Source of the DNA: Adineta vaga | Taxonomy: Eukaryota; Rotifera | Length of the DNA: 64,000 nucleotides | Reading direction: 5' to 3' | NCBI GenBank assembly: GCA_021613535.1 | Contig: CP075492.1 | Location: 14,384,001 to 14,448,000, forward strand | Shown: positions 10,190-22,924 of the stretch, one piece after another | Numbering within the stretch: the first letter of the stretch is position 1 | Layout of the letters: each line of letters opens with the position of its first letter | The notes under the pieces: model-generated | Seen by the model: the letters and a program-made list of their open reading frames with translations, nothing else | Databases searched by the model: none | Told to the model about the DNA's origin: nothing | Made by a program: the position numbers and the translations under genes

Positions 10190-11760
10190 CTTCGTAGTTT
10201 TCGCAAGTATGATTTAAAATTGATGATAGATCTACAAGCATACTTTACACAAATAACAAAAACATTAAAAATATAACTACAACTAAAGTATACATAGAAG
10301 ATGAAGTATATAGCAATAACATCAACGGATATGATGTTAAGCAATGACAAGAGAATATTGTTTTAGTTTCTCGACACCTCTTCAGCAGAGAAATTAATGG
10401 GCACATGCTATCCAAAAGAAACAAAAAAAAGAAAAAAATACTTCTTTTTATTTTTGTTTTATTATAATAATTTTTCTAAAACAACTTGTGAGAAGTATTT
10501 TCTAGATTGTGTTTTTAAGTAAATTAACACATTTGCTTGGGGAAATATTAAGACGAGGAGAGAAGGAAAGTTCCTGCAACATATATTTTCTTCGTTGAAA
10601 ATTTAAATACTGATAGAACATATACTTTCAGGAGTGATGAACGATTTTCGATTAATCGAACTGTACGGGCCCACGTTGTATTCCTCCTTTAGAACCAAAA
10701 CGATGACTATTTTTTCAAACAATATACCTACATTCAGCAATATTATAACAACACGATTTTGTAGTCTTTGTTTTTAGTAAAATAATATTGTTCTGAACAA
10801 AGTAGACTTGCAAAAATGAAATGTAATACACAAAGACGTAACGTATGTAAATCATTCACTGATTAACTTAAATAGAAACACTTGTGTTAGTCGACGTCCA
10901 AAACTATCATTCGCAATCTTACGATCAAACCATGAATTATCGAATAAGTGACGCGCAATATATCTAACTAGAAAACGATTGAAAAGTGCAATGAATATTT
11001 AACTCTCGCAGTCACAACCTAACTGATTTTATCCTGTTCTGTTGAACATGTGTATTCAGATAATTCTTCAAGACAAATTTTACAATAAAATTATTTATAA
11101 GATAATCAGAAATCCTGTTTTCATAATTTTCGATCAGATTTCTGAAACATTATATTGATTAAAACTTCATATCTTTTCATTTGCATAGTCCTTGAAAAAT
11201 TTGAGCTCTGCCGGTAGAATAATTGAAATATTATATACTTTATTAATTTCGTATAAGAAAATCGTCGTGAGACATGATAATTTTACTTAACATTTGTTTT
11301 CTTCTACAAAACCATTTCAGTTACATCTCTCACAAATTTTACCATGAAATATGATTTCTATTAGCTAATTGAATGTATCCTTCAGTCACGTATTATTTCT
11401 CTAATACATATTCAACTTGAAGGTCAGATTTGATAAGATAGACATATTTCAATTTAACTAATTTAACTGTATGTCTATTTTGAAAATTTACACACATAAT
11501 TATGGCAATGCAGCACAATATTGTTTAGTCTTTCTCAAAATAAAATCGATCTATTTTAATCCTATATTCAGCAAGAAAGACAGTTTCGATAACGAAAAAG
11601 CAAATGAGTTCATAATTATAAAATATTCTTTATAATTCTTCGAGTTTCCTTTCTACATTTGAATCTTCTTCAATATGAACGATACCTAGTTGATTTTATT
11701 CATAGATAAATAATTCTTAATAGAGCTCCACAAATTAGTAGTTTTATTCATTTCAACAAT
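10190..11760. other. non-coding stretch
   Basis: AT-rich spacer with short homopolymer runs. No coding exon or repeat structure is supported on either strand. Confidence 0.5.
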
Positions 11761-12678
11761 TCAAGTAAATGTTGGTCCAATGCGAGTAGGTTTTGAAGTG
11801 AACTTTTTCTTCAAAGATATCTTCAACGGTTCAGCCACTTGAAACAGAGCAATCATCATAAATGCCAATGAAACAACAATAAATATATATGCAATACGAA
11901 AATGATATTTGGGTGCAGAATTAAAAAATGACATAAGAATAAAGAGAACATATGGTAAACCAAGAATAACTAGAAATAAAACAATAGATACAATACGTGT
12001 AGTCATTCGTAATTCTCGTTTTGCACGTGATAAGATATTTATTGGAGTTACACGTTTACCCATGTCTTTAACATATAAAATCATTTTGAAATAGATAAAA
12101 ATAATTGCACTTAATGGAAATATATAAATATAAAATGCATTGAATATAGTGAGAAATGAAAAGCGTAAAGGCATTTGACAAATTTGATCATCAAGAAGAT
12201 ATTTGATTTGATCTGTAATTAATAACAAAATAAGATAGAGAAGTCCACAAAACCAAGTTAAACCAATGAGAAAAGCTTGCAAACGAATAGATTGCCAGAT
12301 TAAACGAGTTGGATATATAACAGTTACGTATCGATAGATTGCTTGTAATAAATATGAATACATTTGTATCATTGTTATTGAATAACTAAATGAACCAGCA
12401 AAAAGACACCAATTATTAATCAATTCTCTTTGTTTAAAATCATTTTCTAATGTAAATGAACTAATTATTAATACATCAAGTGCATAAATTAATTGAGAGA
12501 AATAAGAATTCGATACAAGCAACATGGGAATAGAATGACATGTTCGATCATTGAAAATAATTAACAGACAAATTAAAGCAAGAATAATTGCAATAGTAGC
12601 ACAGATAATCTTGAGAATATCAATTGGTATAAACCAAGATTCCACATGTATTGTAAATGTGTTATTATTCGTTGACAT
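11761..12678 (-). CDS. rhodopsin-like G protein-coupled receptor
   Basis: A single exon encodes 305 residues from the ATG at 12678. The longer open frame upstream adds a poly-Phe stretch and is less likely. Seven hydrophobic segments are visible: TM1 around ILKIICATIAIILALICLLI, TM2 SIPMLLVSNSYFSQLIYALDVL, TM3 ending YRYVTVIYP (in the DRY position), TM4 LQAFLIGLTWFCGLLYLILL, TM5 FSFLTIFNAFYIYIFPLSAI, TM6 MTTRIVSIVLFLVILGLPYV and TM7 IAYIFIVVSLAFMMIALFQV. A Cys before TM3 (NWCLF) and one in loop 2 (DQICQM) can form the usual disulfide. It belongs to the large orphan peptide/chemoreceptor-like GPCR set of bdelloids; the ligand is unknown. The N-terminus has an NNNT glycosylation site. Confidence 0.85.
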   Translation of the reverse strand: MSTNNNTFTIHVESWFIPIDILKIICATIAIILALICLLIIFNDRTCHSIPMLLVSNSYFSQLIYALDVLIISSFTLENDFKQRELINNWCLFAGSFSYSITMIQMYSYLLQAIYRYVTVIYPTRLIWQSIRLQAFLIGLTWFCGLLYLILLLITDQIKYLLDDQICQMPLRFSFLTIFNAFYIYIFPLSAIIFIYFKMILYVKDMGKRVTPINILSRAKRELRMTTRIVSIVLFLVILGLPYVLFILMSFFNSAPKYHFRIAYIFIVVSLAFMMIALFQVAEPLKISLKKKFTSKPTRIGPTFT

Positions 12679-15652
12679 GAATATACTGAAAAAAAAGAAA
12701 AAAGGATTTCTATATATACTATCATCATTCATATAATCAAAGGCTTTATTTGAATGATGAAATACTGACAGCGATTTTTTTTTCAATTATGTGAAGGGTT
12801 TCGTTGGATGTAGTATGAAAAAAAGTACAACGTTAAATATAAAGTATTTCTCATTGACAAGAATATGTATCACTCACGCGTACAATAGTTTTCATAATTT
12901 TCTATCAACTTCTGATAAAAATATTCTCATTTCTGATTGTTTGATAAAAGAGAATACTATATACGAAACATAATGTAATCATTAAAAAACTGCGACATCA
13001 TCGAATTGCATATAGAAGTTACTTTCTTGATAAACTTATTAATAGATAACTAGAAATCCAGAAGCAAATATATTTTGTTACAGAAAGGAAGTAAGAACTA
13101 TTCATAAACACATTTACAAAAAAGAAACACATAATTATTAAGCAAGAATATTATAATCAGTTTTTTTGAAAAGAAATAGTGTTTTTTATAATGTATGTAT
13201 ATGATTTGGAAACAAATAATAATTGTCACATATAGTTCATAAAACATGACAAGGTTTTTTTTCTCCATGCGCATTCAGTCAATAGACATGTGATTAAGCG
13301 TATTTTCTCTTCATATGTCAATGTTTATCTCGGTATTATAACGAAGAAAAAATGCATCTATATCTTGATTAATGAAAAAATTGTTCTCTTTTACAGAAAA
13401 TCTATTTTTGAATAGACGGATAACGAGGACGTACCTCGCATCAGAATATTATGCGAGATAAGTTTAGTGATGTACTTGATTCGTATCTGTAGTTAAAGAA
13501 ACCGTATGAACTTGGAAGAGAACTATCACGCTTCGAAGTGATGAAAGAAGAAGTAGTGATGTAGGATGATTTCCGTGTGAGCAGATTCTTTTTAAGCATC
13601 AAGATACGTTATTAATTTGAATAACATATCAGAACTATTCTCTGTTCTTTTATGAAATAATGAAGCCATGCAAGGAACCTGGATAAATGCTTCTCTTTGG
13701 ATGAAACTACAAAAGTTAATTTGTATTCGTCATTCTTTTCTGAATGTTAATCTTCTGTGTAACTCATATATGATTTTGTAAATAACCAAAGCATTACATT
13801 CAACCGTATGAACTATCATTATATGATACAATTTTTCATGTGATAAGGAATCTGATTTTGTAGCAAAATTATTTTCTTTAAAAAAAATTAGTTTGTAGAA
13901 AATCCGCATCGATGAATAATATTACTATAAAGGTATAGGAATTTGGCAATAAAAGATATAGATGACATCTCTAACTATGAATATCTATTGACAAAAAAGC
14001 CTGTACGTCTATATCTCTATCGTAGATTCTGGTGTTGTGTAGCAGTACATTACTATTTGATTGAAACTTGAAGTTGATTACAGCGTCTGTCAGTAAGACT
14101 ATTGCGGCGATTGGCTTTTTTTCAAGAATATATGAACGATTTTGAATTTGCAGCAAAACCAAATTTCCCATAAATTCGAATTGTAGATATGTATTATTTA
14201 GTTGTTCGTTTCATTCACAAAAACATAGTAGTCTTTCAAAAATATAATGCATTTAGCTAATCGTAGCTATACTTCTATTATATTCTGACATCGTAGAAGC
14301 AATAAACAACATCAGCGAAAAAACGTGTTCTCTGCTTTAAGCATCCATCACCCTCAGTCAACACAATTTAGATAAAAGTATCATATAAATTTAGTTAAAC
14401 AAATATGATAAAATGAAGTGACATCGCATGATATATTTATCAATTATTAAAAAGATACTGATAAAGATTTAGATTTCATTTCATCCTGAGAATGTGGGTA
14501 AGGATATGAGATAGATATATTATTCGCATTTTCATCAACACTGATACTACCAACCTCCTGTCTGCGAAATATCGCTCGATAACTAAACTGAATCCCTTCT
14601 TTCCCGAAATGAGAAAAAATGGAAGGAAAGTTTTTTCCGAGCAATGAGAAGAATCTCAGTCATCCTCGTCCACGTTTCTCTTACTTCCCTTCTTTGCCCC
14701 TATTCAGTTTTGCGTTCGCTGTATTTTTTCCAACCTGTATATATACTCAATCATTTTTACTTCCGAACCTACACACCATTATGTCGCATAGCCAGCTAAG
14801 AAAAATTTATTTTTCATCAAAGTTTCTTTTAAAATAATCTCTCAAGTGTCTGCAATACATAAAGCTTTAAAGGAAGCATAAAATATACATACCACTGTCA
14901 CTCCCACCAAGTCATCATTGAATATTCACAATAATAGAGTGAGGTAAGTCTAAGCACTTCTTTATGGAAATTTATGGCTGTTGTAGTACGTACAGAATTA
15001 TGAGATAGGAACATTGTCGATTGAAACTCAACAGAATGAAAGGAAAATACTCTTCATGAGGTTCAAACGGTGTACCTTCTGTATCCCAATATAAGTTCTA
15101 GAACAGTGAGACCAAAAGAACAATAATAATAGTTCTGTAGCGTACAAGAGTATCATCAAATAGGCCAAACTATTAGTAATACTACCTAGTAGAAAACATT
15201 GTATTAAATGATTAAGTTCATACACGAATAGATTTTATTCTGACATTATATAAACATCAATTTTATAAATAATTAAATTAGAAGTATAGCAGTACATTAG
15301 TGACATCTATAGTTGTTCGCCAGAAAACGCGCCAGAGACCTCTACAATTGCTTTTTATTACTGATTAAGATATTGGAGGCAAAAGAAAAATAAATACTAG
15401 CTCACGTCATTGACTGGTTTTTTCCCCAAATATTATTGCAAGGATGGATTATGTTATTTCATTTGAATTACGTCATTTCTTTATCACGTCACTATATATA
15501 TAAAGATAGTTTCATGAACAACCACTCATTTGCACGTCGCATCAGATAACGAATAGATTGTGTTTTTTAGCATTTACATAGTATTTATATCCTTGTTGAA
15601 AATTTTTGATTTTGAAAACATCAGTGCTATTCATTTTTAGTTATAAAAAGTC
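12679..15652. other. non-coding stretch of 3 kb
   Basis: Apart from a TATA motif near 15493 no gene is supported. Open frames of 60-80 codons occur on both strands (for example 13971-14171, 14447-14644, 15028-15225) but lack domains, splice continuity or protein-like composition. Confidence 0.5.
15493..15503 (+). promoter_or_regulatory. TATA box of the BIR/RING gene
   Basis: TATATATAAAG is 150 bases upstream of the ATG at 15653, in a segment without other open frames. Confidence 0.45.
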
Positions 15653-17263
15653 ATGTGTACACAACAATATGGAAATACTGGCAGTTCCGTTTGTTGTAAT
15701 CATCGGAAAAGTTTGGTAACTGCTAAAGTACATCAAATCAAGGATAATATTCGTAAAAAAGTAATAGCACATCGAACAAATGCTTCTGACAATGTGAACA
15801 TAGTCTTGACTAATTCAAGTTCTAATCCAGATAGTTCAGCAAAAACTGATGAACAACAAACAGTAATAAAACGTCAAACTATCGATTTACACCACGAAAA
15901 TATATTAGACGAAGTCAAAACTTTAAAAGAAATGCGACAACGGACATTTTCGCATTGGCCAAGAGAAAATAGCCCATCAGCAGCGCAAATGATATTTGCG
16001 GGTTTTTTCTGTTGTAATGTAGGTGACCGAGTCATTTGTTTGTATTGCAATTTAATTTTGCAACAATGGACTCCTCATACTGATGATCCTCAAGAGGTTC
16101 ATCAGGCTCTTTCACCCAATTGTCAATATGTTCGATATATGCTAAAAATTCGACAAACAGAGCCTATACATATTATTAACCAAAACTCAAATACTCATTC
16201 AAACATTTTAGATACTCTTCGATTTAATGAAATTGTACATACATCAGCATGTCATAGTAACTATATAGAAATTCCTAAACGCTATGCATCGTTTGCTTCG
16301 TGGCCAACAGATCCCTTGCCTTCAGTTGATGACTTAGTGCGAGCTGGATTTTTCTATACTGGAACACAAACCGTTGTAACCTGCTTTTATTGTAATGGAT
16401 CACTTCAAAACTGGAGTTCACAAGATAGTCCTTTAATTGAACATTGTCGATGGTTTCCGCGTTGTAACTATGCAAAACAATTATGTGACGGCGATCTCTA
16501 TCGAAAAATTCAAGAATCAAAACGAATAGCTCAAGGTTTGTTTAATTATAATTAATTTGAGAGAGGTAATTGATTTTATATTTGTTTTCGTTTAGAACAA
16601 GTCAAAGTTAATCAGTCGAAAGAGCAGAATCATAATAAACAAGTACAACCAAAAAATGCTAGATCATTAGTACCGGATGAAACGACTTTATCACGGATGG
16701 TAGCTGCTCGCCTTGACTTAGCAATATCTCAGCGCCTATTGAAAGCAGGGTTCAAATTGTCAATTATCAAACGTTGCTGGGAGGATCAATTACGAATAAA
16801 AAGTGCGTAGGATATTGTGCGCTTTATACATATATATATTTATATTTCTCTTATTCTTTGTTTAGAAGAAGATTATGTCTCCGAAATAGATCTATACATT
16901 GCTTGTGTCATTTTACAAAGACAAATCGATTGTATCAATGGTAAAAAAGAGAATATTATTGTTCCAAGTACTGGTATGAAATCGATCTCTAAAAAAGATC
17001 AATCAAACCCATCCACATCCATCTCTATTATTGAAGAATTACCCTCAGAAAATATTCCTAATTCTTTGGATGCGGATACGAAAACAAATCCTGAAAACAG
17101 TTCATCATCTTCCAATCTCTGTTCTCTATGTTTGACAGAAGAGAAACGACTTGCATGTATTCCGTGTGGGCACTTCGCAACTTGCGTCCCATGTGGTCAT
17201 TCTCTAAGAATGTGCCCTATTTGTAGAAAAGAAATCGATGCATTTGTTCGCATCTATTTATGA
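15653..17263 (+). CDS. inhibitor-of-apoptosis-like protein (BIR-BIR-UBA-like-RING)
   Basis: Three exons (15653-16535, 16596-16802, 16866-17263) with introns of 60 and 63 nt give 495 residues. BIR1 spans residues 97-163 with zinc ligands C129, C132, H150 and C157. BIR2 spans 212-278 with C244, C247, H264 and C271. A helical segment (LDLAISQRLLKAGFKLSIIK) resembles the UBA region of IAPs. The C-terminus is a RING (CSLCLTEEKRLACIPCGH, then MCPICRKEIDAFVRIYL). Known IAPs of this layout bind caspases or IAP antagonists through BIR domains and ubiquitinate them through the RING. Both BIRs keep all ligands, so zinc binding is expected; caspase targets cannot be read from sequence. The first 90 residues are polar and unrecognised. 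It is tail-to-tail with the ion channel gene, with only 250 bases between stops. Confidence 0.9.
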
Positions 17264-17515
17264 AGAAATAATCGTTTATAAGTATGCTTTAGACATTTAT
17301 ATAGTTCTAGTCAAGATTACTGTATTATCTTTCAGAATTCTATCATTTAATCAAGATAATATCACAAATACTCTGGAGTTTGTGTCTTTCCTGTCCTATA
17401 CATTTTGTACTATTTTATTGTTCACGTTGTTTTTTTATTGGAAGTCAAATAAACAGTCACGTTGTCATGGAATATATTAAAAAAAACTAAATATTTTGGC
17501 ATCATCTATCGTTTC

Positions 17516-19128
17516 TTAAATTTCTACTGGCATCAATGCTGCAGTTGATGGTCTTGGCCCTTGGCGTTCGAAAGATTGATTTATATTACCTTTCATTCTT
17601 TCGTGCATTAACACTCGATATTGATCATCTTTTTGTTTCATTCGTTTGCGATAATGCAGTGGCACACGATACAACCATATGATCATTAGTACATGGTAGA
17701 CTAGAAAAACACTAAAAAAAAGAACGAACATCCCATGATCTAAATATTCAATCCATGAATGTTTTGGAACGTGATAATCTGGTGTTTTTTGCCAAATAAC
17801 TGCACTAAGAGTACTGTGCCATATAGAATGGAAAACTAGATTGAATATACCTGCGATACCATATCGATCTAAGGATGTTAAATAAGAAATTGTTGGCTAA
17901 ATGATAGAAATTAATTTTTCGAAGAGAATGGAAATAGACTTTATTAAATTACTAATGATCTATTGATTGTCCAACGAAAAGTAATTGATGTTAGAAGAAG
18001 TGTACAAGAAACTTGTAATCGATTGACTGCATATCTTACATAACAGACGTAAAATCGTTGATTGATAATCAAAAGATATACATACGATCGAGAACTTACT
18101 GTAACGGTATACCAAAAGTACAGAACGAAACTAATGTGATCAATAAAATAAGACAATATCCATTCCAAAAGAAATATTGTGATTGACGCGCTTTTCATAT
18201 AAAGAAATAAATGATCATTTTAAAAACCGTAGAAAGAAACTATTTAAAATCAACAAACCAGCATGACAGGTAACTGTTAAAACTGATCGTTTTCGATCTT
18301 CAGCAGTCATAACATTTTTCATTTGTTGACCATTACTTTCTTGATAATTATCATCGTTACCATCATCATCTTCATTTCGAAAAAGAAATTCTTTGATAAA
18401 TCTTTGTTTTGTATCGATATGTTCATATAAAGACCATTCTTGTTGATCAATAAATGCTTCTCGATTAATTCCACTAAAATGTGATGGATCAGCAATTAAA
18501 ATTACTTTATCATGAAAAAACATTGAAGTAACAGAAATCGATAAATCTTGTACATCGCTTGGAAAATGTTGAAGTTCAAGTTTCTCCCAAAATAAACCTT
18601 TGATAACACGATGTTCGCAAATTTGTATCATTTGATCTTCTTTATTGATCTTTGCACTATATTTTATCTGTTCTTTTACATCACCTAAACCATTTTCAAT
18701 ATAAATTTGAGGATGCCAATGACATTCAGCATATTTTTCTAATACAACAGCTCGTCCATTTGTTAAACGTTGTTGATCATCAGCAGAAAGATTATAAGTA
18801 AATTTATTAGGAGGGACAAACCAACGGGATTCAACAGATGCGTGTGCTTGATATTTTTCATTTAATGTATCGATTTCACCTAGTATAAAGAGACTGACGT
18901 ACACGTTGAGATAAAATGCAAATGAATTATACCTATTCGAAGAAATACAAGACGAACATGAACTATAGTAGCCCTATCAATTTGTGATAATGAAACATCC
19001 AAATCAGTATTTATCATGTGAAAAGCTATGAAAATTAAAATCGAAATATATGACGATCATTGATTAAATTTCATTGTACCTGATAAACCTTTGCTAATTG
19101 TTGACATTGAACACATACTTAATGACAT
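17516..19128 (-). CDS. pentameric ligand-gated ion channel lacking the Cys-loop cysteines
   Basis: Six exons (19128-19080, 19025-18933, 18879-18259, 18190-18100, 18034-17953, 17896-17516) with introns of 53-68 nt give 438 residues in one frame. The extracellular domain starts near VHVRLVFLRIGEIDTLN and has ESRWFVPP and the loop HFPSDVQDLSISVTS. That loop corresponds to the Cys-loop, but its flanking cysteines are absent. TM1 follows (FFWNGYCLILLITLVSFCTF), then M2 (NRLQVSCTLLLTSITFRW), M3 (GIAGIFNLVFHSIWHSTLSA) and M4 (MFVLFFSVFLVYHVLMIIWL). It should form a homo- or heteropentameric channel in the plasma membrane. An obvious signal peptide is missing from the modelled first exon (MSLSMCSMSTIS), so the true 5' end could lie further upstream. 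Cys-loop-less members are typical of prokaryotic channels and also occur in invertebrate expansions. Confidence 0.8.
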
Positions 19129-19561
19129 TACAATAATATATTCAATATCAAAATTAAAGAAATTTCATTTACATTCAACTCAAAACTAGTAACTACCTTA
19201 AACAATCTTTTGTTGTATACACACTTTAACGACAGCATGAATAACATAGAGATAAGAATGAGAGAAGATACTTCTTTTATACAAGATATGATAAAACAAT
19301 GATGTTTATCCTTGGTGCACTTGATTTTTGTGCAAATGATGAAGTTCATTATATCGAAATGTTCTGGAATTGGAATCGTTTTTTTGTCGTATTGAAAATA
19401 TAGAGTATTAATCCAATGGTCCGATTTGATATTTGAAACTGAATTTTCAATTTGAAAAGATTAATGCGTCAAGATACTCAAAGCATATAGGATGGAATGG
19501 GTATTTAATCAAAAGAGAAAAGGGTCTTTTCATTCCATTTTATTCATACTCAACACTAACC

Positions 19562-20603
19562 ATGTTCGCTAATACTATATATCTTGGTTTGTTATTGCTC
19601 GTTTCTTCGACGTTTGCTGATACATCAGGTGAAAAGATAATTTCTTGACATGACACTTTGTTTAACTATCGTTGTTCTTTTTTTAGTTTCCATTTTGGAT
19701 TGTTCATCATTCCGTTCAGACAAGGAAATTATTCAATCGCTTTCATTTCGTGTCTTAATCAATCCATCAACATCTAACTCTCCTATCTACAATAGTTACG
19801 CTATAGTCAATGGACAAGGTCAAGTCATCGAATTAACTTTATCGACCATAGATTATATTCCATTATCTATTTTTTGTTTGAAAAACTTACAATCACTAAC
19901 GGTACAATATTCGAGCAATATAACTATTCCTGAAGCAATTTCTCGCCTGTCTGGCGTTCTCAAGACATTCAATCTAATTAGTGTCTCCAGAGCACTTATT
20001 CTTCCAACTGAATTATTCAAGATCACCAGTCTGAGATATTTAACTATTATTGGTAGTGGCCTTGCTGTTCTGCCTGATGAGATTGGACAGATGAGGCTTC
20101 TATCAAATTTGACATTAACTAGTAATCAACTTCGATCCTTACCTGCTAGTTTAAGTAAAATTATGGGTCTTCGTTCATTAAAAGTGGATAATAATGAACT
20201 GCTTACTTCATTGGATGGTTTGAATGGAAATCTACAACTAACTGAATTGAGTGCTTCAAATTGTGCTATTGATCATCTACCAAAAAATTTAACAAACTTG
20301 CAAATGATCAATATGGATGGAAATCAGTTAACAACACTCGATGGTCTTGGTTCGATCACTTCATTCACAAGTCGATCAATGATATTCAGTAAAAACAATA
20401 TTACAAGCCTTCCTACGACCATAAACGCATTCTTAACTGTAGAAAATATGGATTTATCAAATAATTTGCTTACAGAATTACCAATGTGGTTGTATAATAT
20501 TCAACTCAAAAACATTAATGTTCGTCACAACAGTTTTCAGGAAAAAGAAAAAGAATGGATTCAAGGAATGTTTCGATTAACAAATACTAATGTCCATATT
20601 TAA
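19562..20603 (+). CDS. secreted leucine-rich repeat protein
   Basis: Two exons (19562-19628, 19687-20603) joined by a 58-nt phase-1 intron encode 327 residues. The ATG at 19562 was chosen because it opens a signal peptide (FANTIYLGLLLLVSSTFA). About eight LRRs follow, for example LRYLTIIGSGLAVLPDEIG, LSNLTLTSNQLRSLPASL and VENMDLSNNLLTELPMWL. No transmembrane segment or enzymatic domain is seen, so it is probably an extracellular binding protein. Several N-glycosylation sites (NLT, NIT) are present. It is divergent from the ligand-gated channel gene, whose ATG is 434 bases away. Confidence 0.8.
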
Positions 20604-20686
20604 TGTTTTTCTTTATTGATTATAAGAAAATATTCTTATGAAATAAAAAAACATTTATCTGGTAGAAATTATTTTCTACGAAGATA

Positions 20687-21017
20687 TTAGTGATTTCGAA
20701 AATGATTATGTTGACATTTAAAATCTTGAATAGCTCCTTGCATTACATCATTTCGACTTTTTGCTGTATGACTACCCATAATTTCTTGTCCTTTATTTCC
20801 ATTTCAATTTTGATATTCGTCCTTTTAAATTACCTTTACATGAATTATTACAAATAGTCATTGGTGTATCTTCACCCCAGTTATGAACTTTCTAGATAGA
20901 AGTAGTAAGAGCACTAACACAACCCATATAGTTACCTGTTAGAGCAGTAACACATGCACCAGCAGGAAATTCAAAATCATTTCCACCATGAGTTTTAATA
21001 ATTAAAACACAGAACAT
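20687..21017 (-). CDS. small cysteine-containing secreted protein, three short exons
   Basis: Exons 21017-20936, 20887-20834 and 20790-20687 join through two very short introns (48 and 43 nt) with matching phase 1, giving 79 residues ending FKCQHNHFRNH. The N-terminus is hydrophobic (MFCVLIIKTHG) and the frame stays open upstream (LYFLVAL), so a better signal peptide may start in another exon. Five cysteines are present, in ACVTAL, TICNNSC, FKC and the hydrophobic start. Both acceptors end in AAAG without a strong pyrimidine tract. If the introns are not real, the same region reads as a pseudogene with one stop and one frameshift. No family recognised. Confidence 0.4.
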
Positions 21018-21364
21018 TAAGGCAACAAGAAAATATAATTTATCCAATGAATAAGATCGATATTTTCAATAAATTCATTAGAGATGCAATGTAACGTGTA
21101 CAATATATATTTGTTGGGTGAGCCAGCAGTAGCAGGTTTTTTTATTGTCTATGTAGTTTATGACTTTAACACCCTAATGAGATATATACGTATTTTTTGA
21201 AAGCAATTATATGTTTTATGACCATCTTGAGAATATAACTGTTGAAGAGAATCCTCACATTGTCGTTTTGTTGATAATAAAATTATATTTTTCGATTTAA
21301 ACAATTAAATTACCTATAAAAAAATACCATAAAATGTTTTATTATGTTTACTGATTAAAAATGA

Positions 21365-22654
21365 TTAATATAATTCAGTACTGTTCAAAAATCCATCATG
21401 AGTAGCTCCACCACACATTAACACCTGTCCATTTATTAAGACAGTTGTTGTGTGTTGATATCGTGTATGGTTTATACTATCGGCTAATGTCCAAGTTTTT
21501 GTTGATGGATCATACACTTCAGAATGTTTGGAAAAAACGCTAGAAGAACCATTCCTCCAGCAACTAATATCATTCCATTTCTTAATATCGATGCCGTATG
21601 AAAAGCTTGTGCCTGATGCATTGAACCTGTATTCGTCCAAGTTTCAGTTGATAAATCATACAATTCTGCAGTATTCGTATAATACTACGAAATCCACCAG
21701 CAACTAATACTTGTCCATTTGTTAACATAGATGCTGTAGTGACCGAATCGTTGCATGTTCATATACTAGTAGATATCCAATTTTCTGTTGTTGGATCGTA
21801 TAATAGATTAGCACCCGAAGCATCCTCATCAGTTACCCCACCAGCAATTAATACTTTTCCATTAGTTAACACGGATGCAGTGAAATCAAATCGTGATACA
21901 TCCATACTACTTGTATTTGTCCAAGTTCCAATTATTGGATCATACAACTCGGCACTCCTTAAAAAACGAGTACCATTAGATCCACCAACAATTAATACTT
22001 TTCCATTTGATAATATGGAAGCTGTATGACCGAATCGTGGAAAACTCATGCGACCAGTCATTGTCCACCTATCTGTTGTTAGATCATACACCTCAGCATT
22101 GTCCAGAGCATCTGTACCATTGTATCCACCAATGACTAATATTTTTCCGTTAGTTAAAACAGTTGCTGTATGCTCAGCTCGTGCATAATTCATTCTACCG
22201 GACATTGTCCAAGTTTGACTGGATGGATCATAGAACTCGGTAGTATCATGATAATGATTCGAATTATTGACTCCACCAGTAACTAACACTTTTCCACTAG
22301 ATAATAAAGTCGATGTATGTAATGCTCGTGCATAAAGCATACTACCAGTATCTGACCATCCTTAAGAAAAATATAGATTTCAAAATGACATTTACTAATA
22401 TAAGGAAGTTTTTTTTAAAAGTTTACCTGATAGATGATGGTTGGTCATTGACCATGTCAATGGCATAATAGCGGCAGATTTTCCATATGTACCAATGATG
22501 AGTGCTAATGTCCAGATAATAGTCACCGAAACAATTTCTAAATGAAAAAAAATTGTTGATGATCTCAACGAAAAGACATTCTATTCTCTATTTACAGTTA
22601 ACATATGCATCTCTAACACGATTTATAGTTTACAATGAGATACTCACCGTACAT
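21365..22654 (-). pseudogene. kelch-repeat protein with a broken 3' half
   Basis: The 5' part is intact: exons 22654-22648, 22537-22427 and 22360-21759 give 239 residues. They comprise a hydrophobic anchor (IVSVTIIWTLALIIGTYG) and four kelch-like repeats (for example RAEHTATVLTNGKILVIGGY and FGHTASILSNGKVLIVGGS) ending at a TGA. From 21759 to 21365 at least two more kelch repeats are recognisable (NTAELYDLSTETWTNTGSM, HTASILRNGMILVAGG, SEVYDPSTKTWTLADSIN), but they are spread over three frames. About four one- or two-base indels are needed to join them. The original product was probably a membrane-tethered beta-propeller; a truncated 239-residue form could still be made but would lack closing blades. 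Sequencing error is an alternative for the breaks. Confidence 0.65.
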
Positions 22655-22724
22655 CTTTGACAATATTAGCTAATGTTTAGAAAAAGAAACGAGAGTTGTT
22701 GTTGTTATTTGAAAGAATTATATA

Positions 22725-22732
22725 TTTATATA
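22725..22732 (-). promoter_or_regulatory. TATA box of the kelch gene
   Basis: TATATAAA on the minus strand, 71-78 bases upstream of the ATG at 22654. Confidence 0.35.
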
Positions 22733-22924
22733 TGACGCCTCAATAGCAAAAAATGAGTAATACTATCTTTAATAAAAAAAAACCATCACTGGATACTTAT
22801 CTCTGTATGATAAAGTTTATATATGAGTAATCGAAAGGAGATTGGTTTGATTCTCTATACACTTTATTTGACAGAAAAAAAGAAAATTAATAAAAAGCTA
22901 TATTCAAATGACGGTAGAATTTAG

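Noticed and set aside
15028-15225. 65-codon hydrophobic frame on the minus strand
   Set aside because: Hydrophobicity follows from AT-rich sequence; no homologous pattern, promoter or splice partner was seen.
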